Shown here: positions 5,015 to 5,783 of the stretch, one piece after another | Layout of the letters: every line of letters starts with the position of its first letter | Numbering within the stretch: position 1 is the stretch's first letter | DNA from: an uncultured Pseudomonadota bacterium | Lineage (GTDB): Bacteria; Pseudomonadota; Gammaproteobacteria; Burkholderiales; Thiobacillaceae | Direction of reading: 5' to 3' | Assembly: GCA_903918705.1 (NCBI GenBank) | Contig: CAIXFP010000420.1 | Coordinates: 1 to 5,783 of the forward strand | DNA: 5,783 nucleotides | Program-made: the position numbers and the translations under genes | Notes under the pieces: generated by a model | The model's input: the letters and a program-made list of their open reading frames with translations, nothing else | Told to the model about the DNA's origin: nothing | Databases searched by the model: none

Positions 5015-5783
5015 TCAGTACAACCCGTCCTTGGACACCCCCTTGCGCCGCAGGATGCGGCGCAAGGCCTGAAGAGCTTCCACCTGGATCTGGCGCACCC
5101 GTTCGCGAGTGACGCCCAGTTGCTCGGCCAACTGTTCCAGTGTGCAGACATCCTGGTTGCCAAGGCCAAAGCGGCATTCGATGACCCAACGCTGCTTCTC
5201 GCTAAGTTCCGCCATCCACTCCCGCACATAGTGCTCCACCTCGACCATCTGCAGCATGTCCTCCGGTTTTTCCGAATGCTCGTCGGCAATGGACTCGCCG
5301 ATGGACAGGCTGGGGTCGATTTCCAGGGGCGCGTCCAGGGAAGCCACCCGGTCGTTCAGGGCCAGCACCCGGCGAACATCCTCCACCGGCTTGCCGGTGA
5401 GAACGGCGATTTCTTCCGGTCCCGCGGCGGGCATGCCATGGGTTTCCAGGTGCCGTTGCGCGCGCAGGTAGATGTTGAGTTCCTTGATGACGTGCACCGG
5501 CAGGCGGATGGTGCGTGACTGGTTCATGATGGCCCGCTCGATGTTCTGGCGGATCCACCAGGTGGCATAGGTGGAGAAGCGGAAACCGCGTTCCGGCTCG
5601 AACTTGTCCAGGGCGTGCATCAGGCCCAATTTGCCCTCCTCGATCAGGTCGAGCAGGGACAGGCCGCGATTGAGATAGTGCTTGGCGATGTTCACCACCA
5701 GGCGCAGATTGTGTTCGATCATTTTCTGCCGTGCCGCGAAGTCACCCGCGCGTGCGAGGGTGGACAGGGAACGCTCCTGCTCC
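5015..5783 (-). CDS. rpoS: RNA polymerase sigma factor RpoS (sigma-38), lacking its N-terminus in this window
   Basis: The gene runs off the right edge; the frame is open from 5782 to the TGA at 5015-5017, giving 255 visible residues. RpoS is the alternative sigma factor for stationary phase and general stress. Numbering from the internal methionine at 5722, region 2 covers about 1-78, with LRLVVNIAKHYLNRGLSLLD, the core-binding DLIEEGKLGLM, and the -10 recognition and melting stretch FRFSTYATWWIRQ followed by IERAIMNQSRTIRLPVHV. Region 3 covers about 79-125 (KELNIYLRAQR, PEEIAVLTGKPVEDV). Region 4 covers about 170-225, with the -35-binding helix-turn-helix LEQLAEQLGVTRERVRQIQV. ERGFRFSTYATWWIRQ and MNQSRTIRLPVH match RpoS and other group 1/2 sigmas; the short acidic region 3-4 linker and the visible upstream GDFAARQK favour RpoS over RpoD or RpoH. 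The ATG at 5722 is internal, because the frame and the conservation continue upstream. Confidence 0.93.
   Translation of the reverse strand, partial: EQERSLSTLARAGDFAARQKMIEHNLRLVVNIAKHYLNRGLSLLDLIEEGKLGLMHALDKFEPERGFRFSTYATWWIRQNIERAIMNQSRTIRLPVHVIKELNIYLRAQRHLETHGMPAAGPEEIAVLTGKPVEDVRRVLALNDRVASLDAPLEIDPSLSIGESIADEHSEKPEDMLQMVEVEHYVREWMAELSEKQRWVIECRFGLGNQDVCTLEQLAEQLGVTRERVRQIQVEALQALRRILRRKGVSKDGLY
5041..5067. repeat. Perfect 11-bp inverted repeat inside the 3' end of rpoS
   Basis: CCTTGCGCCGC (5041-5051) and GCGGCGCAAGG (5057-5067) are exact reverse complements around the 5-base centre AGGAT. The repeat lies in the codons for the LRRILRRK segment after the sigma region 4 helix-turn-helix. 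The two Leu-Arg-Arg units explain part of the symmetry, but the match of synonymous codons (TTGCGCCGC and CTGCGGCGC) is what makes it perfect. On the rpoS mRNA it would form a very stable stem about 24 bases before the stop codon, with no T tract after it. Confidence 0.75.

Overview
The window looks like the chromosome of a high-GC proteobacterium, most likely a betaproteobacterium or a close gammaproteobacterium. This rests on the visible RpoS sequence (for example the GDFAARQKMIEHNLRLVVN stretch), the GC-rich codon use, and housekeeping families packed closely on both strands. The lineage is an inference from family resemblance; no search was run.

Layout from left to right: (1) the 3' end of a methyl-accepting chemotaxis receptor on the plus strand; (2) a hairpin that separates it from a convergent 50-residue membrane protein on the minus strand; (3) a divergent control region with short inverted repeats, then a plus-strand WYL-domain transcriptional regulator; (4) ending convergently 21 bases from the regulator, a minus-strand secreted protein with 14 mature cysteines arranged as two similar modules; (5) a minus-strand ClC chloride/proton antiporter with every key residue of the family; (6) about 1.2 kb holding no intact gene, which contains a clear piece of an amylosucrase-type (GH13) glucosyltransferase cut off at both ends; (7) rpoS on the minus strand, running off the right edge.

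The genes do not form one pathway. The likeliest functional pairing is the small membrane protein with the divergently transcribed WYL regulator. The ClC transporter and the cysteine-rich protein lie in tandem and could share transcripts, although the 122-base gap and a separate ribosome binding site suggest the second gene has its own control.

I do not see a new defence system, CRISPR array, insertion sequence or RNA gene. The items most worth a second look are the duplicated cysteine-rich secreted protein, the small membrane protein beside the WYL regulator, and the GH13 remnant next to rpoS, whose catalytic nucleophile and general acid regions are both missing.
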